Source: a virus
Reading direction: 5' to 3' (one strand)
Virus record (IMG/VR): IMGVR_UViG_3300028712_000009
Coordinates: 1 to 32,521 of that record
DNA length: 32,521 nt
Below, one piece after another: positions 8,360 to 17,451 of the stretch. Made by a program: the position numbers and the translations under genes. Within the stretch, counting starts at the first letter, position 1; each line of letters opens with the position of its first letter. The notes beneath the pieces are model-generated. The model saw only the letters and a program-made list of their open reading frames with translations, had not been told where the DNA came from and made no database searches.

Positions 8360-9102
8360 CGTCGCCTCGCAATTAGAGTACTGCGCTCTTCCCATACACC
8401 GTCCGGTTCAAAGAAAGCCGTGGACTTAGTAATGGATTCGATTTCAAAGCCCATGTTCTCGAGCACTCTTTTATACATCCCTCGCGATCCGATCCACCAG
8501 GTGAAGTCGCTAACCGGATCGGTCATCGGTATCGCCGCCTGCAGCAGGATCTCGTCACTGTCGAGGATTGGCGTGAACGCGACGACAAGCCGTTCCCTGG
8601 TTACGGTGGCAATGCTGGCCAGTGCGGAAACCGGGTCGCTGATGTGTTCGAGAATGGCCCCCGCAATCGTGACATCGAATCCATCGGGAAACATCTGCCG
8701 TAACTGAAAGATATCGCCGTAACGCGCCTCGGCTTTCGAGCCCAGGCAATCATGGGCTCGACGCCAGGCTGCTTTCAGCCCGGCCAGCCAGCTGCCATCG
8801 TTTTCCTCTACCCAGCGAGGCCAGTCCTTCCAGAAGAGGTTCTCTCGAAACGGAAGCCGGTACATTCTCGCGGTGGTGTCGGCATCGAAGGAAGTGACCG
8901 TCAAAGCGCCGGCGCGTTCTGCTTCGAAGCTCAGGAAGCCTGACGCTGTACCGACATCGAGCACGGACTTATTGCGGAGATCGATGCCGCCGACGTATTG
9001 CGGAAACTCCTCGATATACCACTCCCCCCGCACCAGCCCGATTTCCGGCAGCGTCATCGTGTGGTAGAAATAACAGCCTTCTAGCGCGGGCATTGTATCC
9101 AT
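8356..9102 (-). CDS. class I SAM-dependent methyltransferase
   Basis: This 248-aa product has motif I VLDVGTASGFLSFEAERAG (residues 47-65), an acidic residue at the end of the second strand (SFDAD, 71-75) and a post-motif AGAILEHISDP loop. The segment before motif I (YFYHTMTLPEIGL ... WYIEEFPQYVGGIDLRNK) resembles CmoB-like/DUF1698 methyltransferases, but the substrate cannot be deduced. It lies on the minus strand inside the late operon, between the two gp4-type genes, converging on copy 1. It diverges from the tailspike start, with only 45 bp between them. This looks like a moron or accessory insertion. Possible roles include modification of host surface glycans, RNA or virion parts. Confidence 0.82.
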   Translation of the reverse strand: MDTMPALEGCYFYHTMTLPEIGLVRGEWYIEEFPQYVGGIDLRNKSVLDVGTASGFLSFEAERAGALTVTSFDADTTARMYRLPFRENLFWKDWPRWVEENDGSWLAGLKAAWRRAHDCLGSKAEARYGDIFQLRQMFPDGFDVTIAGAILEHISDPVSALASIATVTRERLVVAFTPILDSDEILLQAAIPMTDPVSDFTWWIGSRGMYKRVLENMGFEIESITKSTAFFEPDGVWEERSTLIARRR

Positions 9103-9147
9103 CTGGCCGATTGTATCCCCTGTAGAAAAGAGAGAGGCGTATTGTAT

Positions 9148-11238
9148 ATGGCAGCTACCAACAGTTGTGTCGAGTTGATGAAGGGGACGCTCGTCCTTCC
9201 CGTGCCGCGCTATCCGGCAAGCGTAGTAACCGACGCCGCGCTAAAGATTGCCGCCAATCAAGTGGAGACTACGCTTATCGGGCGGGTGAGTTCGGCAGAC
9301 TGGCTCTTCCGGGTATCGGACACCTCGCGCCTGGTGGTGGATATGCTGCTCACGATTGACAGCGAGATTGTGAGCGTAGCGACCATCGACACCACCTCGA
9401 ACATTATCACGGTCACCCGCGGATTCGATGGAACGATCCCGTCGTCTCACAATGCCGGGAGCGCACTCCGGGCGTTCATCGACGCATGGCACCACAACGC
9501 GCTGGCCGCGGAGGTGAAGGCGATCGAAGCGGCACTCGGCCCCAATTTATCGAATATTCCCGGGTCGAGTTCGGGCGCTGCCTCGATTATTTCGACCGCC
9601 TATAACTTCCCGGCGCAAAGCCCCGGCGGCAACCTCATCGTCGGCAACAACGTGATTACACTGGCGCCGGTCCCGAGAGGCATCAACGGAACGAACACCA
9701 ACCACTATCTCTATGTCAGCGGGGGGACCGGAACGGCGGAAGCGGTACTCATTACCGGCGGGACGGCGGTATCGGGCGCACCATCGGGAACCCTGATCAT
9801 CAATTGCGCGAGCGCGCACAGCGGAGCCTGGACGATTCGGAGCGCAACGGCCGGAGTGCAGGAAGCCGTCTCGACGCTGATCCCTTCGGGCGGGGGGATG
9901 GTGGTCATTCCGGCAGGCACCCATAACTTCTACGGGCCGTTCACGGCTCCCCCCGTTCCGACGCTACTGGTTGGAGCGGGTGCCGGAACCCTGATCACAG
10001 TGAACCAGAAGACCGGATTCGTATTCGCGTTCGAGGGCGGTGCGGTGGATTGTGGAATTACCCAGCTGCAGATGCGAACGGCGGGCGGCACTCCGCAAAA
10101 TGTGATCGCCATCAAAGTCGGCGGCAACGGCAGTTTCCTCGCCCAGCGGCTCACGATGGCCGGATTCGCCGAGTATTTCCACATCAACGGCCCGTCTCAA
10201 CTGAACTACATCGACGGCAACGTAATGCTGGACCCGTTTCGTCCCGCCAAAGCTATTTATTTCCCGGGCGTGGTGCCGACCGGGAATACCGTCATTTCCA
10301 ATAACACGATTGCCTGCGGGGTTATCGGGGAGTTTCAGATGGCAATCGGCACCGACGGAAACGCCGGCGTCAGCGGCATCTGGATCATGAACAACAACAT
10401 ATTCCAGTGCGACTTCGGGATTTACGCGGCGGGCACATGCGGACAAATCTTTTCCCTCCACAACGCCTACCAAAGCTGTGGGCAGATCGGGGTGGCCTTT
10501 ATCCCTGCGGCAGTGGACCGTTTCCAGCGGGCGATTGTCTGTATCGGCGACAACTTCGAGACGGGCCAGGGGGTAGGAATCCAGATCGGCGGCGGGCCGG
10601 GAGGCAGCGTGGACTCGGTGGCGCTGGTTAACTGCAATGTCAATCTCGGCGCGAAAGCTGGGATTCTGCTGGCGCCGGGCGCGGTCAATACCACCGTGAA
10701 CAACTGCATCGCGGCTGATAACTCGCAATTGACCCCCGGCGGCTACCCTGGCCTGCGGGTTCTGGCTGGAACGTCGAAATGGCAGGTGGTCGGCGGGGTT
10801 TACGGGCCGGCGGAAGGGAGCCCGACGACGGTTAACTCGCAATCGTACGGTATCGAGGTGCAAGCGGGCGCATCGGATTACTACTCGATCACCGGGGCCT
10901 TTATCCCGATGAATACCACCGGGACGCTGTTTGACGGCGGGACGGGCGTTCATAAGGTGATCGCCAATAACCTCGGGGTCGATACGCAGGCATTCCTGAC
11001 AGTTGCCAGCGCTACGACGGTAGCGCTTCCGGCGAACGATTCTAATATTCTTTACGTGTCCGGCACTACGTCGATTGCGACGATTACGGGTGGTTGGATC
11101 GGCAGGAGAATCACGTTCATCAAGTCCGACGGGGGCACTCTCATAGTGGGCGCCGGTGGGAACGTCCTGTCATCGCGCTCCATAATTCAAGGAAATACGC
11201 TCACCCTGGTGTTTGACGGAGCTAACTGGTGGGCTTGA
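9148..11238 (+). CDS. tailspike/beta-helix virion protein
   Basis: The start is the ATG at 9148 with an upstream purine-rich AGAGAGAGG; a TTG at 9142 is an alternative. The first ~100 residues form a virion-attachment-like domain (LLTIDSEIVSVATIDTTSNI, ITVTRGFDGTIPSSHNAGS). A long right-handed beta-helix of the pectate-lyase type follows, with many N/G turns (VISNNTIACG, GIWIMNNNIFQCDFGIYAAG, ALVNCNVNLGAKAGILLAPG). The C-terminal ~90 residues (FLTVASATTVALPANDSNIL) resemble the cap of phage tail proteins. Beta-helix tailspikes usually recognise or cleave surface polysaccharide. Catalytic residues cannot be assigned by eye. Confidence 0.8.
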   Translation: MAATNSCVELMKGTLVLPVPRYPASVVTDAALKIAANQVETTLIGRVSSADWLFRVSDTSRLVVDMLLTIDSEIVSVATIDTTSNIITVTRGFDGTIPSSHNAGSALRAFIDAWHHNALAAEVKAIEAALGPNLSNIPGSSSGAASIISTAYNFPAQSPGGNLIVGNNVITLAPVPRGINGTNTNHYLYVSGGTGTAEAVLITGGTAVSGAPSGTLIINCASAHSGAWTIRSATAGVQEAVSTLIPSGGGMVVIPAGTHNFYGPFTAPPVPTLLVGAGAGTLITVNQKTGFVFAFEGGAVDCGITQLQMRTAGGTPQNVIAIKVGGNGSFLAQRLTMAGFAEYFHINGPSQLNYIDGNVMLDPFRPAKAIYFPGVVPTGNTVISNNTIACGVIGEFQMAIGTDGNAGVSGIWIMNNNIFQCDFGIYAAGTCGQIFSLHNAYQSCGQIGVAFIPAAVDRFQRAIVCIGDNFETGQGVGIQIGGGPGGSVDSVALVNCNVNLGAKAGILLAPGAVNTTVNNCIAADNSQLTPGGYPGLRVLAGTSKWQVVGGVYGPAEGSPTTVNSQSYGIEVQAGASDYYSITGAFIPMNTTGTLFDGGTGVHKVIANNLGVDTQAFLTVASATTVALPANDSNILYVSGTTSIATITGGWIGRRITFIKSDGGTLIVGAGGNVLSSRSIIQGNTLTLVFDGANWWA

Positions 11239-11240
11239 TA

Positions 11241-11272
11241 GCTCGCTTTAGCGCAAGCTCGCTTTAGCGCAA
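11241..11272. repeat. 16-bp tandem direct repeat carrying the intergenic motif
   Basis: Two perfect tandem copies of GCTCGCTTTAGCGCAA sit just after the tailspike stop. The core CGCTTTAGCGC is the reverse complement of the motif at 1353-1366. There is no T-run after it, so it is not a standard terminator. Confidence 0.7.
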
Positions 11273-11295
11273 GGTCTACCCGGAAATAAAACATT

Positions 11296-12081
11296 ATGTC
11301 TCTCTGGAACTCCGTTATCTGGAACTCGACACAGTGGGGCGGCAGCTCGTCCTCCGGTGGAGGGATGCGTCCCGTAACCGCGGGACGTCTGATCTACGAC
11401 GCGTATCGCGCCCTCGGTGTCTTGCGTCCCGGCCAGCTCACCAGTCCGGAAGGGCACGAAGATGCTTTCGGCCTGCTCAATGACATGGTCGATTCGTGGA
11501 ATACCGAATCGCTCATGATCCCGTCGTTGCAGCGAAGTGTCTATCCTCTGACCGCCGGCGTGGGCTCGTACACGCTGGGACCGGGCGGCTCACTGAGCGG
11601 GGATAGGCCGCAGCGGGTGATGAGCGCAGCGTTAGTCGCATGTGATTGCGGGTGCGGTTGCGCGGACGGCAACTGCCGGCAGTTGGTCTTGCGCTCCGGG
11701 TGGCTGGACTGCGGCTGCAATTGCGGCATCCATATCGACCGGGCGTTTCCGAACGCGAACGTTCGCATTAATCCCGCGCCGTCCGACGGGCAGTCGCTGG
11801 CCTTGCAGTCCTGGCAGACGCTTTCAGGCTTTGCGGATCTCGATTCGCAGTACGGCTTCCCTCCCGGCTATGCGTTGGCATTACGTTGGGGACTCGCGCT
11901 GCAGCTCGCGCCGGCGGCTCTCATCATGATGAAAATCCCGCAGAACCTGCTGCAAGTGATAGAACAACGCGCTATCGACGCCAAGGCTGCGGTTAAGTCG
12001 TTCAACTCCAGCCCGATCCCCGAGATGGATAGCGGGTTCGGCGGCTGCGGCTACGATATCTGCTCTGACAGCTATTGCTAA
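11296..12081 (+). CDS. second gp4-type tail accessory factor with Cys-rich insert
   Basis: The core AGRLIYDAYRALGVLRPGQL and AFGLLNDMVDSWNTESLMIP aligns with the same region of the 7709-8359 product, so both belong to the P22 gp4-like family. This copy has a Gly/Ser-rich N-terminal extension and an insert with eight Cys between residues 116 and 143 (CDCGCGCADGNC ... CGCNCG). Three more Cys lie in the last 11 residues (251, 256, 261). Such spacing suggests metal binding or disulfides and is not a known feature of P22 gp4. It lies between tailspike and collagen-type fibre genes, which suggests a tail-fibre adaptor. The start lacks a clear Shine-Dalgarno. Confidence 0.8.
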   Translation: MSLWNSVIWNSTQWGGSSSSGGGMRPVTAGRLIYDAYRALGVLRPGQLTSPEGHEDAFGLLNDMVDSWNTESLMIPSLQRSVYPLTAGVGSYTLGPGGSLSGDRPQRVMSAALVACDCGCGCADGNCRQLVLRSGWLDCGCNCGIHIDRAFPNANVRINPAPSDGQSLALQSWQTLSGFADLDSQYGFPPGYALALRWGLALQLAPAALIMMKIPQNLLQVIEQRAIDAKAAVKSFNSSPIPEMDSGFGGCGYDICSDSYC

Positions 12082-12082
12082 A

Positions 12083-12098
12083 TTGCGCTGAAGCGAAG
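12083..12098. repeat. intergenic motif, degenerate copy (TTGCGCTGAAGCGAAG)
   Basis: It lies in the 24-bp gap before the fibre ATG at 12106 and differs from the 1353-1366 core mainly by one A-to-G change. Confidence 0.5.
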
Positions 12099-12105
12099 AA
12101 ACGCC

Positions 12106-14772
12106 ATGTCTAACTGCGTACCGATTCCCGGACCTCCGGGGCCCCCCGGACCGACTGGGATTCCTGGGCCTATCGGGCCTATCGGACCCTCCGGCGGACC
12201 GATTGGACCGCAGGGGCCGAAGGGCGATACCGGAGCCACTGGAGCTACTGGAGCCACTGGAGCCACCGGCCCCGCGGGACCGCAGGGAAGCCCCGGACCC
12301 ACAGGCACAACCGGAGCCACCGGAAGCCCGGGACCGGCGGGAAACACCGGCACGCAGGGCGTCCCGGGACCTACCGGACCGGCTGGAATCGCGGGACCTG
12401 CGGGACCGGCAGGGCAGGGAATTCAGCTCAAGGGCAGCGTCCCCACGTTCGCGAGTTTACCGGCATCGGCCGCGCAAGGCGACTCCTGGACCACCACCGA
12501 TACGGGGCTTCTGTGGGTCTGGAATACCGGCACCGGCTGGGCGAACGCGGGCCAGATCCAGGGACCGGCAGGACCGCAGGGGAGCCCCGGATTGCAGGGT
12601 GTCCAGGGACCGGCCGGCGGCTTGGGGCCAGCCGGAGCGACTGGACCCGCTGGAGCGAAAGGAGATCCCGGACCCACCGGAGCAGCAGGGCCGAAGGGCG
12701 ATCCTGGGGCAACCGGGTCTACCGGAGCGACCGGAGCGACTGGATCGGCTGGCCCGAAGGGCGATCCCGGCAGTCCGGGCGCTACCGGGCCAACCGGACT
12801 CATCGGACCGCAAGGGCCCGCGGGGTCGGTCGGACCCGCGGGGCCGGCGGGGCCACCCGTCACGATGAAGGGCTCTATCCCCACGCTCGCCGAGTTGCCA
12901 ACCACAGGGGAACCCGGCGATGTGTGGTATGTCGAAGCCAACGGCAACCAGTACACCTGGGGCGATGCGGACGTCTCGCAGCAGATCGCTGCCGACATGA
13001 CGGGTACGCATGAAGGTATCCCGCATGGTGTGCCCGTAGACTACGAATGGCGGACCGCTCCATTTATAGTCATGGGGAATAACCCCGATGGAGCGACGGC
13101 TTGCAATCACTGGCTGAACGTCTACGCCGATACGACCAATGTCCACCCTGCCAACACCCGGGTACAGCTCCGCAACTGTCAGGTGTGGTGGAAGCGTGCA
13201 TCGACGGGTGTGTGGACGCGGGGAGTTCTCAGCAGCGCGCCTGAAGTCGAAGCGTATGCGGAGGATTACGTCTCCGGTGGGCCGTTCACCGCAGATCAGC
13301 GTACCGAGACGGACGGGAGCATCAGCGTCAAGCCCGCCACCGGACAGAATGTACACGGCTTTACGCCGTTCCCGCGAGTGCCGATCAGTGCAACCGATAT
13401 GGGCGGTATTGTGTCGGTGCTCGATGCCCGTCTCATCATGGCGAACACGGGGGGCACCGATGACCGTGCTTCGGCGCGGTATCTGGTCGAAGCGGGCGCG
13501 GATTATTACCCCGCGACCACGGGGCCGGGAATCGAAAATAACCCCGGCGTCGGCGGCGGCAAGTTCAAGTACGTTACGAATAACTGGCGTTCGTATTGCT
13601 TCAGCACGCTGAGCGCTGAAGAGCTTGAGGCGAATCCGCCGGCCATCACCTTAGCCACGGGCGGCACAGGCTGGATGGATGCAGGGCATATCCAAGGTCC
13701 CGCAGGCACTACCGGCCCGGCGGGGGCAGCAGGGTCCGCGGGGGCTGCTGGTGTGACGGCGCCGTTTCGCATGGGCTACGGCTGGACCGTCGTGGGTGCG
13801 GTGACCGCGGTGACGCTGCCGTCCCAGTTCGTACCGCTCAAAGCAGGTCAGTCAGCTTCTCTGGTCGGGCTGCGGTCGAAGCTTGCTTCCGGCACCAGCG
13901 TGGTTGCCCAGGTGCGGCGGAACGGGTCGAACCTCGGCAGCACGATCACGATCACATCGACCGCGGCGACCACTACGTTTAACCAGGCACTGACAGCGGA
14001 TGATGACCTCGGCATCGTGCTTACCTCGCCCACCGGGTCGCCCACCAGTCTCGGCTTGACGATGTACCTGGAGCTCACACCGGGCGCGCCGGCCAGCGGC
14101 TTTACGACGGATGCGGCAATGTGCGGCTACTGGTATATGGAAGAGGCAACGGCCGCTACCAGAAACGATGGCAGTGCGAAGCTGAACCACTTAACGCAAA
14201 CGAACGGTGTAGTGCAGAGCGCGACGAAGAAGCAGGGATCGTTCTCGGCAAGCTTTGCCAAGGCCTCTTCGATGAAGCTGGCGCGCACTGACGCCAATCT
14301 GTCAGCGGGTTTTCCAGGGAAGAGCGGAAGCGCGGCCCAGGACATGACGATGGGTTGCTGGGTGCAGATGGCAACCGTGGCTTCGAACATGTGGGCGATG
14401 GGTAAGGGCGAAAATTATGTTCTCTACTTCAACCCCACAAACAACAAGTTCCATGCGGAGTTATACGACGGCGGGACGTATAAGTCAGCGATCTCAAACG
14501 CGACACACAACCAGACGGCTACCTGGAAACACATTGTGCTTCGCTTCATGGGCACAACCACTAAGGAAATAGCCCTGTTCATGGATGGGGTGAAGCAATC
14601 GACGCCGCAAACAGCAGCAAGCGGTGTGCTTACTTCCGCTAACGATTTCTGTATCGGCTCGGCTTGGTACGGCGGAACTTATTGGGATGGATTGATAGAC
14701 GAGGCGTGGATCTTCAACCGGGCGTTGTCCGATGCCGAGATCCTGACTATTTTTACTTCGGGGCTGACATAA
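12106..14772 (+). CDS. collagen-like tail fibre with LamG C-terminal domain
   Basis: The 888-aa modular protein has collagen Gly-X-Y repeats at residues ~8-105 and ~152-251, with a short third run near 531-549. Between them is a compact module ([20 protein letters not shown] ... [15 protein letters not shown], 109-155). A second copy of that module (start [18 protein letters not shown] at 255) is interrupted by ~230 residues (~289-516) before it resumes at [16 protein letters not shown] beta domain follows (~552-660), then a LamG jelly roll (~670-888, ending [18 protein letters not shown]). Trimeric collagen stalks with C-terminal binding domains are typical of phage fibres. The inserted segment is probably another receptor-binding domain. 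Its family is unknown to me. Confidence 0.85.
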   Translation: MSNCVPIPGPPGPPGPTGIPGPIGPIGPSGGPIGPQGPKGDTGATGATGATGATGPAGPQGSPGPTGTTGATGSPGPAGNTGTQGVPGPTGPAGIAGPAGPAGQGIQLKGSVPTFASLPASAAQGDSWTTTDTGLLWVWNTGTGWANAGQIQGPAGPQGSPGLQGVQGPAGGLGPAGATGPAGAKGDPGPTGAAGPKGDPGATGSTGATGATGSAGPKGDPGSPGATGPTGLIGPQGPAGSVGPAGPAGPPVTMKGSIPTLAELPTTGEPGDVWYVEANGNQYTWGDADVSQQIAADMTGTHEGIPHGVPVDYEWRTAPFIVMGNNPDGATACNHWLNVYADTTNVHPANTRVQLRNCQVWWKRASTGVWTRGVLSSAPEVEAYAEDYVSGGPFTADQRTETDGSISVKPATGQNVHGFTPFPRVPISATDMGGIVSVLDARLIMANTGGTDDRASARYLVEAGADYYPATTGPGIENNPGVGGGKFKYVTNNWRSYCFSTLSAEELEANPPAITLATGGTGWMDAGHIQGPAGTTGPAGAAGSAGAAGVTAPFRMGYGWTVVGAVTAVTLPSQFVPLKAGQSASLVGLRSKLASGTSVVAQVRRNGSNLGSTITITSTAATTTFNQALTADDDLGIVLTSPTGSPTSLGLTMYLELTPGAPASGFTTDAAMCGYWYMEEATAATRNDGSAKLNHLTQTNGVVQSATKKQGSFSASFAKASSMKLARTDANLSAGFPGKSGSAAQDMTMGCWVQMATVASNMWAMGKGENYVLYFNPTNNKFHAELYDGGTYKSAISNATHNQTATWKHIVLRFMGTTTKEIALFMDGVKQSTPQTAASGVLTSANDFCIGSAWYGGTYWDGLIDEAWIFNRALSDAEILTIFTSGLT

Positions 14773-14775
14773 GCC

Positions 14776-16200
14776 ATGCCCATATCGCCTTTTAATCTCT
14801 GCGGTGGAACCGAGATCACCCGCGACTCGCTATGGTCCGCATCTCGGGTTTGCAATTGGTTCCCAATCGTAGACACCAGCGGCACCGCGCAGTCAAAAGT
14901 CGAACTCGCGCCGATTCCCGGCCTGCAAGTATTCACCACGTTGACCAACCCGCCGATACGCGGATTGTGGGCGGGGGATAACCGCTTATTTGCGGTAGCG
15001 CAAGGCGGCCTGTTTGAGATCTTTTCAAGCGGTGCAGCCACGGCGGTAACCGGTGGCGTCCTCAGCGCAGCAACGCCAGTGCAGTTTGCGGGCAACGGCC
15101 AGAGCCTGCTGATCGCGAGCGGCGATCAGATCTGGTTTGCAACCGGCGGCGTCAGTCACAAAACGTACGACGGGGCTTACTCGGTTGTCTACTTGGATGG
15201 GTATTACATCATCCTCCATGTGGACGGCCAGACCATTCAGATCTCGACCGATGGCTTGACCTGGGACCCGATCGATGTAGCGCAATCGCAGACCCAGATT
15301 GACCGCAAGGTACGTCTCGAGGCGCATGAGGGGCACCTGTGGATCTTCGGTCAACGCTCGATTAGTGTCTGGTACGACAGTGGGAACGCCGATTTCCCCT
15401 TCGCGCCGATCGACGGAGCCATGATCGATCAGGGCACGATGGCCCCGTGGAGTGTGACCCGAATCGACAGAAAGTTGTATTGGCTCGGGATGGACGAGCA
15501 CGGCTATGGACGCGTCTTTAGGACCGAAGGCTACACGCCGGTCCCGATCAGTAATCAGGCGATCGAATACCTGATTAAGGGCTACCTGGACTTGGGAACG
15601 GACCAGTGCATCACGGGTTCGGGATACACCGAGAACGGGCATACGTTCTATGTGCTGAGCTTCCCGAAGGCGAAAGCGTGCCTGGTTTATAACCTCTCGA
15701 CCAACATGTGGCACGAACGGGCACGGTGGAACGCGGATCACTGGGAGCACTGGCGAGGGGCTTCGTTCCATGCGTTCTGCTTCGGCAAGCATATCGTGGC
15801 GCGCACTTCCGAAGCACCGTTCCCGGATGGCGATCACACTAAGATCTACGAGCAGGGCCTGCACATCTACGGCGACGATGGGAATCGCATCCGCCGGTAT
15901 CGGGCCGCGCCTTACACGCAGGCGGATCAGCAGTGGTTGTTCCATCATTATCTGCGGTTATTGACCAGCGGCTCTAGTGCGGTGACGATGCGTTATCTCT
16001 ACGATGACAATACAACGTGGTCGAACGAACGGACAGTCGCACCGTTCAAGCACGAAATCAAGTACCGCAGATTAGGCAGGGCGCGGGACCGGATGTACGA
16101 GCTGTACCTGCTGGACTCCTTAACAGGATCTCAGGGCATCATCGAGGGCTATCTGCACCTAGCCGATCCCCCGCAGAATCCGGCGACTATCGCACGGTAG
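14776..16200 (+). CDS. packaged DNA stabilisation protein, P22 gp10 type
   Basis: This 474-aa product is almost the length of P22 gp10 (472 aa) and starts with the family-like CGGTEITRDSLWSASRVCNW. Beta-propeller-like repeats follow, such as GLWAGDNRLFAVAQGGLFEI, HEGHLWIFGQRSISVWYDSG and RIDRKLYWLGMDEHGYGRVF. In P22, gp10 is the hub that binds gp4 and closes the tail after packaging. It begins 4 bp after the fibre stop, so translational coupling is likely. Unlike P22, gp4 and gp10 are separated here by the methyltransferase, tailspike, second gp4 and fibre genes. Confidence 0.87.
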   Translation: MPISPFNLCGGTEITRDSLWSASRVCNWFPIVDTSGTAQSKVELAPIPGLQVFTTLTNPPIRGLWAGDNRLFAVAQGGLFEIFSSGAATAVTGGVLSAATPVQFAGNGQSLLIASGDQIWFATGGVSHKTYDGAYSVVYLDGYYIILHVDGQTIQISTDGLTWDPIDVAQSQTQIDRKVRLEAHEGHLWIFGQRSISVWYDSGNADFPFAPIDGAMIDQGTMAPWSVTRIDRKLYWLGMDEHGYGRVFRTEGYTPVPISNQAIEYLIKGYLDLGTDQCITGSGYTENGHTFYVLSFPKAKACLVYNLSTNMWHERARWNADHWEHWRGASFHAFCFGKHIVARTSEAPFPDGDHTKIYEQGLHIYGDDGNRIRRYRAAPYTQADQQWLFHHYLRLLTSGSSAVTMRYLYDDNTTWSNERTVAPFKHEIKYRRLGRARDRMYELYLLDSLTGSQGIIEGYLHLADPPQNPATIAR

Positions 16201-16234
16201 CTAACCTTCTTAGCTAACAACTTAGCCCTAACGA

Positions 16235-17386
16235 ATGAGACGATTCGGCGGAATGACCCGGCCTGAACGCTTTGCGGCGTCGACGGAACAGGTGTCCCCG
16301 CTGCCGATCCCGCTGCCGTTGCAGAACGAAGTGGTGGACGAGCGGCGCCTGCTGACCGTGCCATGGGTTTCGTTATTCCAGTGGATTCTGAATATCGGCA
16401 CCCGGACGTTTCTCACCGGAACGCACGCCGATCGGATCGACGAGAAGAACGACCCCGCGCAATACCGTCCCGGCACCTGGTTCTGGGAGACGGACCGCAC
16501 AGTGCTGTACCAAGTGCGGATAGTCCCTGTCGTGCCGGCCACAGTGCCGCCCACGGTAGCGCCGCAGTGGGTCTACGTCCTCGGGACGATGAAAGCTGCG
16601 AAAGCCTTAAGACCTGCGGACCTCGGCACGTACGACGCAGGCTTCCAGTTCGCGGCTACCGACACCGGGCAACTTTACCTCTGGAACGGAACGGCCTGGG
16701 TCGATATCACGGCCTATCCGGTTACCCGCTATGGCACACATGCCCAGCGAGTGGCGTATGCAACGGCCACTCTGACGGACGGGGCGTTATGGGCCGAGAC
16801 GGACCGCGGCAACGTGCTCTACCAGCTCCAGAACGGTGTCTGGTGGTACATCGCGGGGACGATGTTCGGGACGCTATCCCCGGATCAACGCCCCACGGAT
16901 CTGGGGGTGCGTGATGCGGGGTTCGACTTCCGCTCGAGCGTACCGCCACCCCAGGAGTTTCTGTGGTCGCAGACGGCCTGGGTCGAGGTGTCCTCGGCAT
17001 CCGGCGACGTCCAGCACGTCAACAGCACAGCTTCTCTGACCCTGACGGCTACGGCGACCGCGGTTCCCGGCACGACGATCACGTTGGCCCGGGCCGGCCG
17101 TTATCTGATCAGCGGCAACTTTACCTTTGTAGTGTTTGGCACGGGGGACTTCAACGTCGGATTGCGCGGGGATATGGCGGCAAATGGAGTGGCGCAGCCC
17201 GGCCAGGTACTGCTTACCTGCCCCACCGCGAACACGTATATCGCCACATCGCAGATGTGGGTCTACCAGGCGCCCGCCGCCGGCCACACCGTACTGCTGC
17301 GGGCCTGGAAAGACGCGGGGGCCACCGGAACGAGCCAGGCGCTGGGGGGATTTACCTCCATCACCGCGCTCTGGGTAAGTCCGTAA
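16235..17386 (+). CDS. repeat-containing tail fibre/needle-like protein
   Basis: The 383-aa product has an internal duplication. An A segment (WETDRTVLYQV ... WVYVLGTM, ~84-119; again WAETDRGNVLYQLQ ... YIAGTM, 186-210) is followed by a B segment (DLGTYDAGFQFAATDTGQLY, 129-148; again DLGVRDAGFDFRSS, 222-235). The last ~125 residues (STASLTLTATATAVPGTTIT ... FTSITALWVSP) look like a C1q/TNF-like jelly roll. This architecture fits a fibre or tail needle-tip protein. It occupies the P22 gp26 region after gp10, but homology to gp26 is not evident. ATG at 16253 is an alternative start; neither has a strong Shine-Dalgarno. Confidence 0.65.
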   Translation: MRRFGGMTRPERFAASTEQVSPLPIPLPLQNEVVDERRLLTVPWVSLFQWILNIGTRTFLTGTHADRIDEKNDPAQYRPGTWFWETDRTVLYQVRIVPVVPATVPPTVAPQWVYVLGTMKAAKALRPADLGTYDAGFQFAATDTGQLYLWNGTAWVDITAYPVTRYGTHAQRVAYATATLTDGALWAETDRGNVLYQLQNGVWWYIAGTMFGTLSPDQRPTDLGVRDAGFDFRSSVPPPQEFLWSQTAWVEVSSASGDVQHVNSTASLTLTATATAVPGTTITLARAGRYLISGNFTFVVFGTGDFNVGLRGDMAANGVAQPGQVLLTCPTANTYIATSQMWVYQAPAAGHTVLLRAWKDAGATGTSQALGGFTSITALWVSP

Positions 17387-17394
17387 TTCGCTGT

Positions 17395-17408
17395 CTTCGC
17401 TTTAGCGC
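17395..17408. repeat. intergenic motif CTTCGCTTTAGCGC, inverted copy
   Basis: It lies in the gap before the gene at 17452 and is the exact reverse complement of the 1353-1366 copy. A separate small inverted repeat, ACTACA-TT-TGTAGT, follows at 17424-17437 directly before the ribosome binding site. Confidence 0.6.
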
Positions 17409-17451
17409 GGTACTTAACGTATTACTACATTTGTAGTTGGAGGGTTTATCT

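Noticed and set aside
9964-10953. 329-aa minus-strand ORF antisense to the tailspike gene
   Set aside because: The plus-strand tailspike has a clear beta-helix pattern, and the minus frame shows Arg/Pro-rich shadow composition with no motif.
12130-12870. Gly-rich DNA repeats as a satellite or CRISPR-like array
   Set aside because: They encode collagen Gly-X-Y repeats in one open frame, and unit sequence varies; there are no spacer-repeat units.
15025-15948. 307-aa minus-strand ORF antisense to the gp10-type gene
   Set aside because: It is a codon shadow of a well-supported family gene; it has no domain and no ribosome site.
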